Under the pieces are notes generated by a model. That model searched no databases. It saw only the letters and a program-made list of their open reading frames with translations, and had not been told where the DNA came from. The position numbers and the translations under genes were made by a program. A DNA stretch of 64,000 nt from Rhodobacteraceae bacterium WD3A24 (lineage in GTDB: Bacteria; Pseudomonadota; Alphaproteobacteria; Rhodobacterales; Rhodobacteraceae), in assembly GCA_002967695.1 (NCBI GenBank), contig PUHN01000001.1, positions 1-64,000 on the forward strand. The letters run 5' to 3'. The stretch's first letter is position 1. Every line of letters begins with the position of its first letter. Shown in pieces: positions 19,834 to 29,427 of the stretch.

Positions 19834-20876
19834 CAGGCGCCCTCCATCTCGAACAGTTCCAGCCCCGAAAGCCGCATGTGCCGCACCTGTTGCGGCACCT
19901 TGCGCGGGGGCTTTCCGGCCACGGCCTGCGCGATGGCGCGGATGTGGTCGGGCGTGGTGCCGCAGCAGCCGCCGACGATGTTGACGAGCCCGGCCTCGGC
20001 CCACTCGCCCAGATGCGACGCGGTTTCCTCGGGCGTCTCGTCATAGCCGCCCATCTCGTTGGGAAGGCCGGCGTTGGGATAGGCGCTGACGCGGGTGTCG
20101 GCGACCTCGCTGAGGGTGCGCACATGCTGGCGCAGTTCGGCCGCGCCCAGCGCGCAGTTGAGCCCCACGGAGAAGGGCCGCGCATGGCTGACGCTGGCCC
20201 AGAACGCCTCGGGTGTCTGGCCGGTCAGCGTGCGGCCCGAGCGGTCGGTGATGGTGCCCGAAATCATCAGCGGCGGCACGTCCAGCCCTTCCTCGCGCAG
20301 CCCCTCGATGGCGAAGATCGCCGCCTTCGCGTTGAGCGTGTCGAAGATCGTCTCCAGCAGGATCAGATCGGCGCCCCCCTCGATCAGCGCGCGCGCGGCC
20401 TCGCCATAGGCGCGCGCCAGATCGTCGAAGGTCACGCCGCGATAGCCCGGATCGTTCACGTCGGGGCTGATCGAGGCGGTCTGGTTCGTCGGCCCGATAC
20501 CGCCGGCGACCCACGCGTCGCGGTCCGCGGCCTCGATCGCCTCGCGCGCCAGACGCACCGACTCCACGTTCATCTCGCGCGCCAGATGCTCCATGCCGTA
20601 ATCGGCCTGGCTGATGGCATTGGCGCCGAAGGTGTTGGTGCACAGGATATCGGCGCCGGCATCGAGGAAGTCGGCGTGAATCCGGCGGATCATGTCGGGC
20701 GCGGTCAGGCTGAGCAACTCGTTGTTGCCGCCCACATCCGAGGCATGATCCTTGAAGCGCTCGCCGCGATAGGTCGCCTCGTCGGGCTTCTCGTTCTGGA
20801 TCATGGTGCCCATCGCGCCGTCGAGCACCAGGATGCGCTCGGCCGCGGTCTGTTCAAGCTTGGTCGTGTCGGCCAT
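19833..20876 (-). CDS. metH: Methionine synthase MetH, homocysteine-binding part
   Basis: A 347-residue homocysteine S-methyltransferase barrel equal to the first MetH module. [10 protein letters not shown] opens it. The zinc cysteines are visible in GLNCALGA and in the late [12 protein letters not shown]. It lacks folate and cobalamin modules, which are supplied by the overlapping downstream gene. The stop and the next start share one base, TGATG at 19831-19835 on the minus strand. A two-gene MetH is known in other alphaproteobacteria, so this is a normal split rather than a frameshift. It follows metF by 16 bases. Confidence 0.95.
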
Positions 20877-20892
20877 CGCTTATCGTCCTTTC

Positions 20893-21780
20893 TCAGGCAG
20901 CTGCCTGCGCCGGCAAGTCCACCGGCAGGCCCAGAGCGCGGCAGATCGCCAGCGTCACGTCGGCCTTGTTGAGCGTGTATATATGGAAACGATCCAGCCC
21001 CGCGTCCATGAGCCGGCGGCATTGTTCCACCGCGACGGAGGTCGCGACCATGCCGCGCAGGGCGGGATTGTCGTCGAGCCCGGCAAACATCTCTTCCATC
21101 CATCCGGGGATGGAGGCGCCGCAGCCGGCGGAAAAGCGCTTGAGCGTGGCGAAGTTATGCACCGGCATGATGCCGGGGATGATCGGCGCCTCGACCCCCG
21201 CCGCACGGGCGCGGTCCACGAAGCGCAGGACGGTATCGGTGTCAAAGACGAACTGGGTGATCGCACAGGAGGCGCCCGCGTCGATCTTGCGCTTGAGATA
21301 GTCCAGGTCGGCCTCTTCTCCGCGCGAGTCCGGGTGCGGCTCGGGGTAGGCGGCCACGGCGATGTCGAAATCGGCCACGCGGCGCAGCGCCTCCACCAGT
21401 TCCGCGGCATTCTTAAAGCCGTCGGCGGGCAGGCTCTGCCCCTCGGGCAGGTCGCCGCGCAGCGCGACGATCTTGCGGATGCCGTCATCCCACAGGGCCT
21501 TGGCCTGCGCCTCGATCTCGGCGCGGTTCGCGCCCACGCAGGTCAGATGCTGGGCGACGGGGCGGCCGCCGCGGGCACGGACCATGTCCACCACGCGGTG
21601 CGTGGTCTGGCGCGTGGTCCCGCCCGCGCCGTAGGTGACGGAGAAATAGTCGGGCGCGGCACGGGCGAGGTCGTCAACGGTGCCTTCCAGCCGCGCGATG
21701 CCCGCCTCCGTCTTGGGCGGGAAGAGTTCGAACGAAACTTGCATGTCCTGGTCCTGCATGGGCCTGGTGATGTCTCTCAT
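20893..21780 (-). CDS. metF: Methylenetetrahydrofolate reductase
   Basis: A 295-residue FAD barrel that reduces 5,10-methylene-THF to 5-methyl-THF, the donor for MetH. VSFELFPPKTE near residue 15 has the catalytic Glu, SVTYGAGGTTR carries the conserved Thr-Tyr-Gly segment, and LRGDLPEG and VAAYPEPHPDS match the folate/FAD region. The start is uncertain: ATGs at 21780, 21759 and 21744 are all in frame, and the last has the best AGGA spacing. It is preceded by a hairpin and T-rich tract after the betaine methyltransferase gene. Confidence 0.95.
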   Translation of the reverse strand: MRDITRPMQDQDMQVSFELFPPKTEAGIARLEGTVDDLARAAPDYFSVTYGAGGTTRQTTHRVVDMVRARGGRPVAQHLTCVGANRAEIEAQAKALWDDGIRKIVALRGDLPEGQSLPADGFKNAAELVEALRRVADFDIAVAAYPEPHPDSRGEEADLDYLKRKIDAGASCAITQFVFDTDTVLRFVDRARAAGVEAPIIPGIMPVHNFATLKRFSAGCGASIPGWMEEMFAGLDDNPALRGMVATSVAVEQCRRLMDAGLDRFHIYTLNKADVTLAICRALGLPVDLPAQAAA

Positions 21781-21790
21781 GGCTTGTGAT

Positions 21791-21835
21791 GAAAAAACCT
21801 AAAAGGTGGGCGGCGGCGCGGCGGCGCCGCCGCCC
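21791..21835 (-). terminator. Attenuator/terminator between the betaine methyltransferase gene and metF
   Basis: On the minus strand an 11-bp perfect stem (GGGCGGCGGCG / CGCCGCCGCCC, 6-base loop) is followed by ACCTTTTAGGTTTTTT. It begins nine bases after the methyltransferase stop. It should let part of transcription stop there, giving more methyltransferase message than methyl-cycle message. Confidence 0.75.
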
Positions 21836-21843
21836 GAAGGGCG

Positions 21844-23535
<1,692 letters not shown>

Positions 23536-23816
23536 CGGTTTCTCTCTCCGTCTTTCACCGCTCTCGCGCGCCGTCCCGAACGGAAGGCACGCAACGCTCC
23601 GGCGCATGGCCGGGCACCCCGGACACGAGGGCCGGGGCCAATGCGGACGCTGCGTCTGACCGCGCCCGCCGCTTTTCGATCGTTTCGGCGCGGCACAATA
23701 ACGTCCGCACCCGGCGCGCTGGCGCTACCCCTTCGGGCCGCGCCGCTGCGCTCAATTAGGCTTCTTTTGACATGCCGCGGCGCGCTGCGCTGCGGCGAAC
23801 CTTTCCGATGGGCGAC
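23536..23816 (-). promoter_or_regulatory. Long structured 5' leader of the betaine operon
   Basis: About 280 noncoding bases precede the methyltransferase ATG. A nested fold is visible: outer helix of 8 bp (23642-23649 with 23702-23709, tgcggacg/cgtccgca), a roughly symmetric internal loop of 10 and 8 bases, then an inner helix of 7 bp (23660-23666 with 23687-23693, ccgcgcc/ggcgcgg). Closer to the gene lies a 6-bp hairpin at 23617-23637 (ccccgg/ccgggg). I could not match it to the SAM, SAH, glycine or cobalamin riboswitch patterns I know. It may be a regulatory RNA; nothing in the sequence proves it. The rest of the gap (23855-24200) shows no gene. Confidence 0.45.
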
Positions 23817-23854
23817 ACGTTACTGATTGGAAGCGACATTTCAACCCGAAATGT
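23817..23854 (-). promoter_or_regulatory. Candidate promoter and operator of the betaine operon
   Basis: On the minus strand TTGAAA (23844-23839) and TAACGT (23822-23817) are 16 bases apart. A perfect 7-bp inverted repeat, ACATTTC-N5-GAAATGT (23836-23854), overlaps the -35 element, as a repressor or osmotic regulator site would. The elements are short, so this is tentative. Confidence 0.4.
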
Positions 23855-24200
23855 TAGCCTCTCGAAGCGACTGCCCCCCGAAACCGGGCTTCCTCCGCCG
23901 CTTGCGAGTGACGAAACGGCGCTCTCACAAGGGTTTGAGGCGGGCGCTCCATGCTTCGCCTCGAAGCAGGAAGTTTGTGCTCCCACCGCCGGCTTTGGCC
24001 AGTTTGCGGCGGCGGAACGGCGCGTGCCCGACACCTCCGCCGCCACTTTGGCCGGGAATCGCGGCCAAAGCGGCGCATTCCTGCGCCTCGCGCCTTCGCG
24101 GCTGTGAGGCTTGACAGCTTTGCCAGCGACACGGACAGTTTCCCCGGGCCACACTGGATGTCAGTGGTGTCGGTCAAGCACAATGCGGAGCGATTTTTCC

Positions 24201-24758
24201 ATGACGAAGAGTTACATCAATGTCCCCGAGGCCGTCGGCATTTTCGACAACAAGGCCGATCTTCAGGAGGTGATCTACGATCTCATGCTGGCGGGGTTCA
24301 GCCGCTACGACATCAGCGTTCTGGGCAGCCAGGAGGCACTCGAGAGCAAGCTGGGCGAGGCGTTCTGGCAGGCGAAGGAACTCGAGGACAACCCCGACGC
24401 GCCGCGCGCGTCCTTCGTCTCGGAGGAGGCGGTCGGAGAGCTCGAGGGCGGCGTCGCGGGTGGCTTCTTCTTTCTGGGATCGGCCATCGCAATGACCGTG
24501 CTTCTCGGCCCGGCCAGCTCGCTCGCCGCGTCCATCGCTGCGGTGGCCATCGGGGGCACGCCCGGGGCGGTGCTGGGCAGCCTGCTGGCGCGGCGGGTGC
24601 ATCGGCACCACCAGGAGTATTACGAGAACCAGATCAAGCATGGCGGCCTGTTGGTCTGGGTCCGGGTGGCCGACAAGGATAAGGAAGAAAAGGCGGTTCA
24701 GTTGCTCGAGGGCCATTCGGGGCGCGATGTGCATGTCCACGGCTGGAGCGAGGACTGA
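24201..24758 (+). CDS. Small membrane-associated protein of unknown function
   Basis: 185 residues. The first 85 look soluble and open with INVPEAVGIFDNKADLQEVI, resembling the start of general-stress YflT-like proteins. A glycine/alanine-rich pair of hydrophobic segments spans about 85-140 (GVAGGFFFLGSAIAMTVLLG and SLAASIAAVAIGG). A soluble tail ends WVRVADKDKEEKAVQLLEGH. I place the start at 24201 after GGAG. It is transcribed divergently from the betaine operon and followed by an entericidin-like gene, suggesting stress-related genes; that is only a guess from neighbours. Confidence 0.7.
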   Translation: MTKSYINVPEAVGIFDNKADLQEVIYDLMLAGFSRYDISVLGSQEALESKLGEAFWQAKELEDNPDAPRASFVSEEAVGELEGGVAGGFFFLGSAIAMTVLLGPASSLAASIAAVAIGGTPGAVLGSLLARRVHRHHQEYYENQIKHGGLLVWVRVADKDKEEKAVQLLEGHSGRDVHVHGWSED

Positions 24759-24828
24759 GACGGCCCTTGCGGCGCCACCCGCAACGCGGAATGATGCAGA
24801 GCAAGCAGCAGGTTGAAAGGACGCCACG

Positions 24829-24963
24829 ATGAAACTTGCAACTCCCATGCTGGCCCTTCTGGGGCTGCTCGGCCTGGCGGCCTGCGAGACGGTGGAGGGC
24901 GCCGGCCGCGATCTCCAGCGCGCGGGCCAGACCGTCGAGCGCGAAGCGCAGACCGCCCGCTGA
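24829..24963 (+). CDS. Entericidin-like small lipoprotein
   Basis: 44 codons: MKLATPMLALLGLLGLAAC is a lipoprotein signal peptide with the lipobox LAAC. The short tail ETVEGAGRDLQRAGQ resembles entericidin A/B (the ecnAB type), small envelope lipoproteins induced in stationary phase or under stress in other proteobacteria. A GAAAGGA ribosome-binding site lies about eight bases before the ATG. It lies 70 bases after the membrane-protein gene on the same strand. Confidence 0.78.
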   Translation: MKLATPMLALLGLLGLAACETVEGAGRDLQRAGQTVEREAQTAR

Positions 24964-25049
24964 TCTCCGCTCCGGCCCGCGAAGCCGGCGGGTTGCCGGT
25001 TCGGCGGAACGCGCCGCGCCGATACGGGCAGATCGCGCGCGGTCGCGCT

Positions 25050-25826
25050 CTATCGCATGGTGTCGCGTGCGAGCCAATGTGTATGGCGCACCGCGACGCG
25101 CACCGGCAGGGGCCGGCCGGAAATGCGCGCCAGCATGATGCGGTGCCGCCCGTTGCCTGACTTGATGTATTCGCCGTTCGGGCCGATGCTGATCACGACC
25201 GGGTCGCGCGAGGCATGAAACCCCGTCTCGCGGACGCTTTCGATCAGCCATTCCATCTTGCGCAGGCGGCGGCGAAGATCCGCCCGCGTGCGGCAGCCGT
25301 TCCAGACCGTCTCGCCATCGGCGAGGCGGCGCGCGACATCGGCCAGCCAGTCGGTGTCTTCCCAGGCGATGCGGTCGTGATAACGCCCCTCCAGTGCGTG
25401 AAAAAGCGGGCTGTCTTCGGGAACATATGGCCTGGCGCTTTCGTGCCACTGCCCGCCGATGACGAAACCGGCGGCATACCATCCGCTCAGCGCGCCGCGT
25501 CGCGTCCGCCCCACGAAATCGGGCAAATCCGACGCTGTGCCCATCGAGAGAGAGATGCGCCCCGCGTCGATGACCAGCGGCCGGAACGGATCGCCCGGAT
25601 ACACCAGCTCCGGATTGTCGCGCGCCATCCGGCGCAGCCTTGCGCGCTGGCGGGCGCGCCGGATGGCGTCGCTCGGCGCCGCCACGGCGCTTTCCAGTCT
25701 GTGGAACAGTCTGTGCAAGACCGGGATTCCCGAATGCGTCCGCGTCGGACGCGGTGACAGGGGCGACCACGGCCTGATAGCGCGGCAGTCGCCTTCAGGG
25801 CAAGCCGGGCGCCGAGCGGCGTGCAT
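25050..25826 (-). CDS. Unknown protein with a ParB-like NGRHR segment
   Basis: Up to 258 residues; no family recognised with certainty. The C-terminal SIGPNGEYIKSGNGRHRIML and the following ARISGRPLPVRV resemble the ParB/sulfiredoxin-like phosphate-binding loop (G-x-x-R-x-x-A), suggesting a nucleotide- or phosphate-handling fold. The N-terminal 35 residues from the 25826 ATG overlap the end of the glucokinase gene and have low-complexity composition, so the real start may be an internal TTG at 25718 or the ATG at 25628. It is on the same strand as glk and could be the last gene of that unit. Confidence 0.6.
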   Translation of the reverse strand: MHAARRPACPEGDCRAIRPWSPLSPRPTRTHSGIPVLHRLFHRLESAVAAPSDAIRRARQRARLRRMARDNPELVYPGDPFRPLVIDAGRISLSMGTASDLPDFVGRTRRGALSGWYAAGFVIGGQWHESARPYVPEDSPLFHALEGRYHDRIAWEDTDWLADVARRLADGETVWNGCRTRADLRRRLRKMEWLIESVRETGFHASRDPVVISIGPNGEYIKSGNGRHRIMLARISGRPLPVRVAVRHTHWLARDTMR

Positions 25827-26790
25827 CGAGATAACCCGCGCAACCCGTCAGCGCGGCATAGTCGTCGGTGATCAGAGTCACGGCGAAGCCGTCCATGAAG
25901 CTGTCGAACCGGCCCTTGTCGCGGAAGGCGTCGGCGAAGCCGAGCGTGTGCAGATACGGGGCGAAGGCCCGCGCGACGCCGCCGACCAGGTAGACGCCAC
26001 CGAAGGGCAGGTGGGTCAGGGCCAGATCGCCCGCCACTCGCCCCAGCAGGCGCGCGAAGATCAGCGCCGCCCTCGTCGCACGCGCCTCGCCCTCGGCGAG
26101 GGCCGCCATGATTGCCGCCGCCGCGCGGGTTTCGCCGGTCACACCGGCATCGCCCGCCGAGGTGGCGCACCACCAGTCCAGCCGCTCCAGCCCGCGCCCC
26201 GACAGGACGTCCTCGACCGCTGCGAAGCCGTGCCGCGCCCGCAGCCAGTCTGCGAGCGCTAGTTCCTCGGCATTGCGCACGGGCAGGGTGACATGGCCGC
26301 ATTCCGACGCGGTGACCAGCGGCCCCTCCGGCCGGGTGAACACAGGGGCCGCGTTGAAGCCGGTGCCGAGCCCGATCACCAGCCGCGCAGCCTCGGGGGA
26401 CGGCACCTCGGCGCCACGCAGGACCGGTGCGAGGCTGTCGGCTTCGAGATGGTCGAGCGCGTGCCCCTGCGCCTGAAGGTCATTGAGCAGCGCGACGCGC
26501 GGCGTCGCGGCCGCCTGTGCCAGCTCGTCCTCGTCGATCCGCCAGTCAAGGTTTGTCATCCGCGCCGCGCCGTCGCGCACCGGGCCGGCCACGGCCACGC
26601 AGGCGCCCGAAGGTGCCGCCTGGGCCGCCTCGGCGAGATAGGCCGAGAGCAGCCCGGCAAGCCCCGCGTGATCGCCGTTCCGATAGCGGCGAATGGTTTG
26701 GGGCCGTACCCGCGCGCCGTCGGCCAGCGCGACGCGCGTGTTGGTGCCGCCGATATCTGCGACGAGGCTGGGGGGGGCGCTGTCGGACAT
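25795..26790 (-). CDS. glk: Glucokinase
   Basis: A 331-residue ROK-unrelated bacterial glucokinase (Glk family): the N-terminal phosphate loop ADIGGTNTRVAL, the sugar-binding LLNDLQAQGHAL with the conserved Asn-Asp, and IGLGTGFNAAPVF. It phosphorylates glucose released in the cytoplasm. It comes 24 bases after the GH1 beta-glucosidase gene and completes the glycoside pathway: uptake and hydrolysis yield glucose that Glk turns into glucose-6-phosphate. Confidence 0.94.
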   Translation of the reverse strand: MSDSAPPSLVADIGGTNTRVALADGARVRPQTIRRYRNGDHAGLAGLLSAYLAEAAQAAPSGACVAVAGPVRDGAARMTNLDWRIDEDELAQAAATPRVALLNDLQAQGHALDHLEADSLAPVLRGAEVPSPEAARLVIGLGTGFNAAPVFTRPEGPLVTASECGHVTLPVRNAEELALADWLRARHGFAAVEDVLSGRGLERLDWWCATSAGDAGVTGETRAAAAIMAALAEGEARATRAALIFARLLGRVAGDLALTHLPFGGVYLVGGVARAFAPYLHTLGFADAFRDKGRFDSFMDGFAVTLITDDYAALTGCAGYLDARRSAPGLP

Positions 26791-26814
26791 GAGCTGACTC
26801 CGGCGGAGGATCGG

Positions 26815-28134
26815 TCAGGGCGCAAGCGCGCGGGCCAGCGCGTGGTATGAGGCCTTTGGCGTGCGCTCGAGCGTGTCGAAATCGACATGGACCAGCCCGA
26901 AACGCTTGTCATAGCCCAGCGCCCATTCGTAGTTGTCCAGCAGCGACCACACGAAATAGCCCTTGAGCGGCACGCTGTCGGCAATCGCATTGCGGGCCCG
27001 TGCGAGATGGGCGTCGAGGTAATCGATACGCGCGGGGTCGTCGTGACCGGGCGTGTCGGGCCAGGCCATCCCGTTTTCCGTGACATAGAGCGGCAGGCCG
27101 TCATCGAAATCGGCATGCATCCGGCCGAGGAAGTGCGCGAGCCCCTCGGGGCAGATTTCCCACCCCATCTGTGTTCTGGGCAGCGGTCCCTCGACGGTGC
27201 GGTAGCCCGGCCACGGCCCGTCGCAGGGGGCGAGCCGGGCGCAGGTGTAGTAGTTCAGTCCGAACCAGTCGAGCGGGGCGGCGATGGTGGCCATGTCGTC
27301 CTGCCAGCCGTCGGGCATGTGGGGGGCGAGGTGGTCCAGCACATCCTCGGGATAGGCGCCCCGGCGGAAAGCTCCCGCGAACCAGCGGTTGTAGATGCCG
27401 TCATGGAGCCGCGCGGCGGCGTGCGCGCCGTCGGAATCGTCGGTAGGCAGGGCGTATTCGAGGTTGCAGACCGCGCCGAGATTGCCCACGCCCAGGCTGC
27501 GCAGGGCGGCGATCGCGTGGCCATGGGCCAGCCCGACATGATGCATGGCCCGCGTCGCGGCACGGATGTCGCGCACACCCGGCGCGTGCTGGCCCTCGAA
27601 ATGGCTCAGCCAGGCGACGCACCACGGCTCGTTGACGGGCGCGGCCGACCACAGCCTGTCGCCCAGGCGCCGACCGATGATTTCGGCGAAATCGGCGAAC
27701 CAGCCCGCGATGTCGCGGTTGCGCCATCCGCCCAGATCGGCCAGGGGCGAGGGAAGTTCCCAGTGATAGAGGGTGAGGGCCGGCTTGAGACCGCGCGCGA
27801 GCATCCCGTCGACCAGACGGTCATAGAAATCGAGCCCCTCGGCATTCACCGCCCCGCGCCCGTCGGGCAGAACCCGCGCCCAGGATGTGGAAAAGCGATA
27901 GGCGTCGAGCCCGGCCCCCGCGGCGAGATCGAGATCCTCCTGCCACCGTGTGAGGTGATCGCACGCGATCGCGCCGGTTTCGGCGCGCACGACATTGCCG
28001 GGCGTCTCGGCGAAATCGTCCCAATGGGTGCGGCCGGCGCCACCCCGGCTGTGCCCTTCGATCTGGTAGGCCGAGGTCGCCGTCCCGAATACAAAATCCT
28101 CGGGAAAGTCCGCCCGTGTAAAACTCAAGCTCAT
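26815..28134 (-). CDS. GH1 beta-glucosidase
   Basis: A 439-residue glycoside hydrolase family 1 barrel. FVFGTATSAYQIEG near the N-terminus is the GH1 signature; the acid/base is Glu169 in VNEPW and the nucleophile Glu353 in VTENG. No signal peptide is seen, so it acts inside the cell on imported beta-glucosides. Its ATG overlaps the LacI regulator stop (ATGA at 28131-28134), and glk follows. It is in the same cluster as the alpha-glucoside genes, so the regulator may control both. Confidence 0.95.
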   Translation of the reverse strand: MSLSFTRADFPEDFVFGTATSAYQIEGHSRGGAGRTHWDDFAETPGNVVRAETGAIACDHLTRWQEDLDLAAGAGLDAYRFSTSWARVLPDGRGAVNAEGLDFYDRLVDGMLARGLKPALTLYHWELPSPLADLGGWRNRDIAGWFADFAEIIGRRLGDRLWSAAPVNEPWCVAWLSHFEGQHAPGVRDIRAATRAMHHVGLAHGHAIAALRSLGVGNLGAVCNLEYALPTDDSDGAHAAARLHDGIYNRWFAGAFRRGAYPEDVLDHLAPHMPDGWQDDMATIAAPLDWFGLNYYTCARLAPCDGPWPGYRTVEGPLPRTQMGWEICPEGLAHFLGRMHADFDDGLPLYVTENGMAWPDTPGHDDPARIDYLDAHLARARNAIADSVPLKGYFVWSLLDNYEWALGYDKRFGLVHVDFDTLERTPKASYHALARALAP

Positions 28135-29168
28135 GACGGCTGTCCTTTCGGCGCGGGGCCGGTGGATTGGCCCACTGTGAGCTCGGCCTCCAGCAGGCGT
28201 TCGCGCGGCGCGGTCTCGGGTTGGGCGATGATCGCGAGCAGCATCTCCGCCGCCTGTCGTCCGGCATCGCGCACCGAGGAGCGTGTCGCCGTGAACAGTG
28301 GCACGTCGTCGCCGTTACGCAGATAGGAGAGGTCGTCGTCATGGGTGATGACGGAAATGTCGCGGCCCAGGCGCAATCCGGCTTCCTCGATCGCGCGACG
28401 CAGCCCGATCGCCGCGATCATGGAGGAGACGAGAAACGCCGTGGGCGGAGCGGGCAGGGCGAGCAGGTCGCGCCCGGAGCGGTAGCCGTAAGCCTCGGTC
28501 ATTTCGTCGGAGCGGATCAGCGCCGGATCGCGCGGCACGCCGCGTTCGGCCAGCGCCCGCTCATAGCCGTCGCGGCGGCGCAGGGCGAAGTCCATGACTT
28601 CCAGCCCGTTGAGCAGCCCGATGCGTCGATGGCCCAGATCCAGCAGGAAGGCCGTTGCGCGCTGAAAGGCACGGCGGTTGTTCACGTCGAGCCAGCAATA
28701 GGGCCGGTTCGTTCCCGTGCTGCGGCCATGCACGAGAAAGGGCATGCCGATCTCGTCGAGCAGGTCGATGCGCGGATCGCCCGCGCGCGGGCCGTGGACG
28801 ATGACACCATCGACGCTGCCGCGGGCCTTGAGGTCGCGATAGGTCTGGGCCTCGTCGGCGTCGCTGACGACCGACAGCACCATGTCGAAGCCCGCCCGCG
28901 CATAGGCTTCCCCCGCGCCGGCGATGAAATCGGCGAAAATCGGATTGACCATCTCGTGGCGGCTCGACAGCGGGATGACATGGCCGATCGCCATCGCCTG
29001 CCCGGTGGCGAGGCTCTTGGCGCGGGTGTTGGGCCGGTAGTTGAGCGCGCGCGCGGCCTCGGCGACGCGCCGTCGGGTGGTTTCCTTGACTTCGGGATAG
29101 CCGTTGAGCGCGCGGCTCACCGTGGTGGGCGACAGCCCCAGATGTCTGGCGAGTTCCTTGAGTGTCAT
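28131..29168 (-). CDS. aglR: LacI-family regulator (AglR-like)
   Basis: A 345-residue LacI/GalR repressor. The N-terminal helix-turn-helix LKELARHLGLSPTTVSRAL with hinge follows the ATG at 29168; an upstream ATG at 29195 adds nine residues before the conserved start. A periplasmic-binding-like effector domain (about 60-340) follows. It is first in the regulator-GH1-glk unit and divergent from aglEFGAK, as in Sinorhizobium. A LacI-type palindrome at 29343-29356 in the intergenic gap is the likely site. Confidence 0.92.
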   Translation of the reverse strand: MTLKELARHLGLSPTTVSRALNGYPEVKETTRRRVAEAARALNYRPNTRAKSLATGQAMAIGHVIPLSSRHEMVNPIFADFIAGAGEAYARAGFDMVLSVVSDADEAQTYRDLKARGSVDGVIVHGPRAGDPRIDLLDEIGMPFLVHGRSTGTNRPYCWLDVNNRRAFQRATAFLLDLGHRRIGLLNGLEVMDFALRRRDGYERALAERGVPRDPALIRSDEMTEAYGYRSGRDLLALPAPPTAFLVSSMIAAIGLRRAIEEAGLRLGRDISVITHDDDLSYLRNGDDVPLFTATRSSVRDAGRQAAEMLLAIIAQPETAPRERLLEAELTVGQSTGPAPKGQPS

Positions 29169-29305
29169 GCCGCCGAATATCCAAACCGCATTCAATTTCC
29201 TTGCAGGTTAGCCCCCTCGGCGCGGCCCGTCAAAGCCCTTCCCGACGAGAGCCGCCCGGTGCTGTGTACCGAATAAATAGAAAATGCGAATCGTGCGAAG
29301 CGTGA

Positions 29306-29356
29306 TTGACAGGCTGGGCGATTTGCGCGACCGTCTACAAGTCCAAAACGCTTTGG
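29306..29356 (+). promoter_or_regulatory. Promoter region and LacI-type operator of aglEFGAK
   Basis: A TTGACA box at 29306-29311 is followed about 17 bases later by a weak GACCGT (29329-29334). The sequence ccaaaacgctttgg (29343-29356) fits the LacI-family consensus with a central CG (AANCGNTT core, flanks CCA/TGG). It lies about at the start of transcription, where binding would block initiation. Confidence 0.6.
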
Positions 29357-29427
29357 GAAAATGCGATTCCAGATGCCGCGGGCCGCATCGGGCCCACGCG
29401 CAGGCTGCGAACTGGGAGGAGGAACCG

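Noticed and set aside
23772-24107. 111-residue plus-strand frame upstream of the membrane-protein gene
   Set aside because: No recognisable family or ribosome-binding site and overlaps the proposed betaine promoter and operator.
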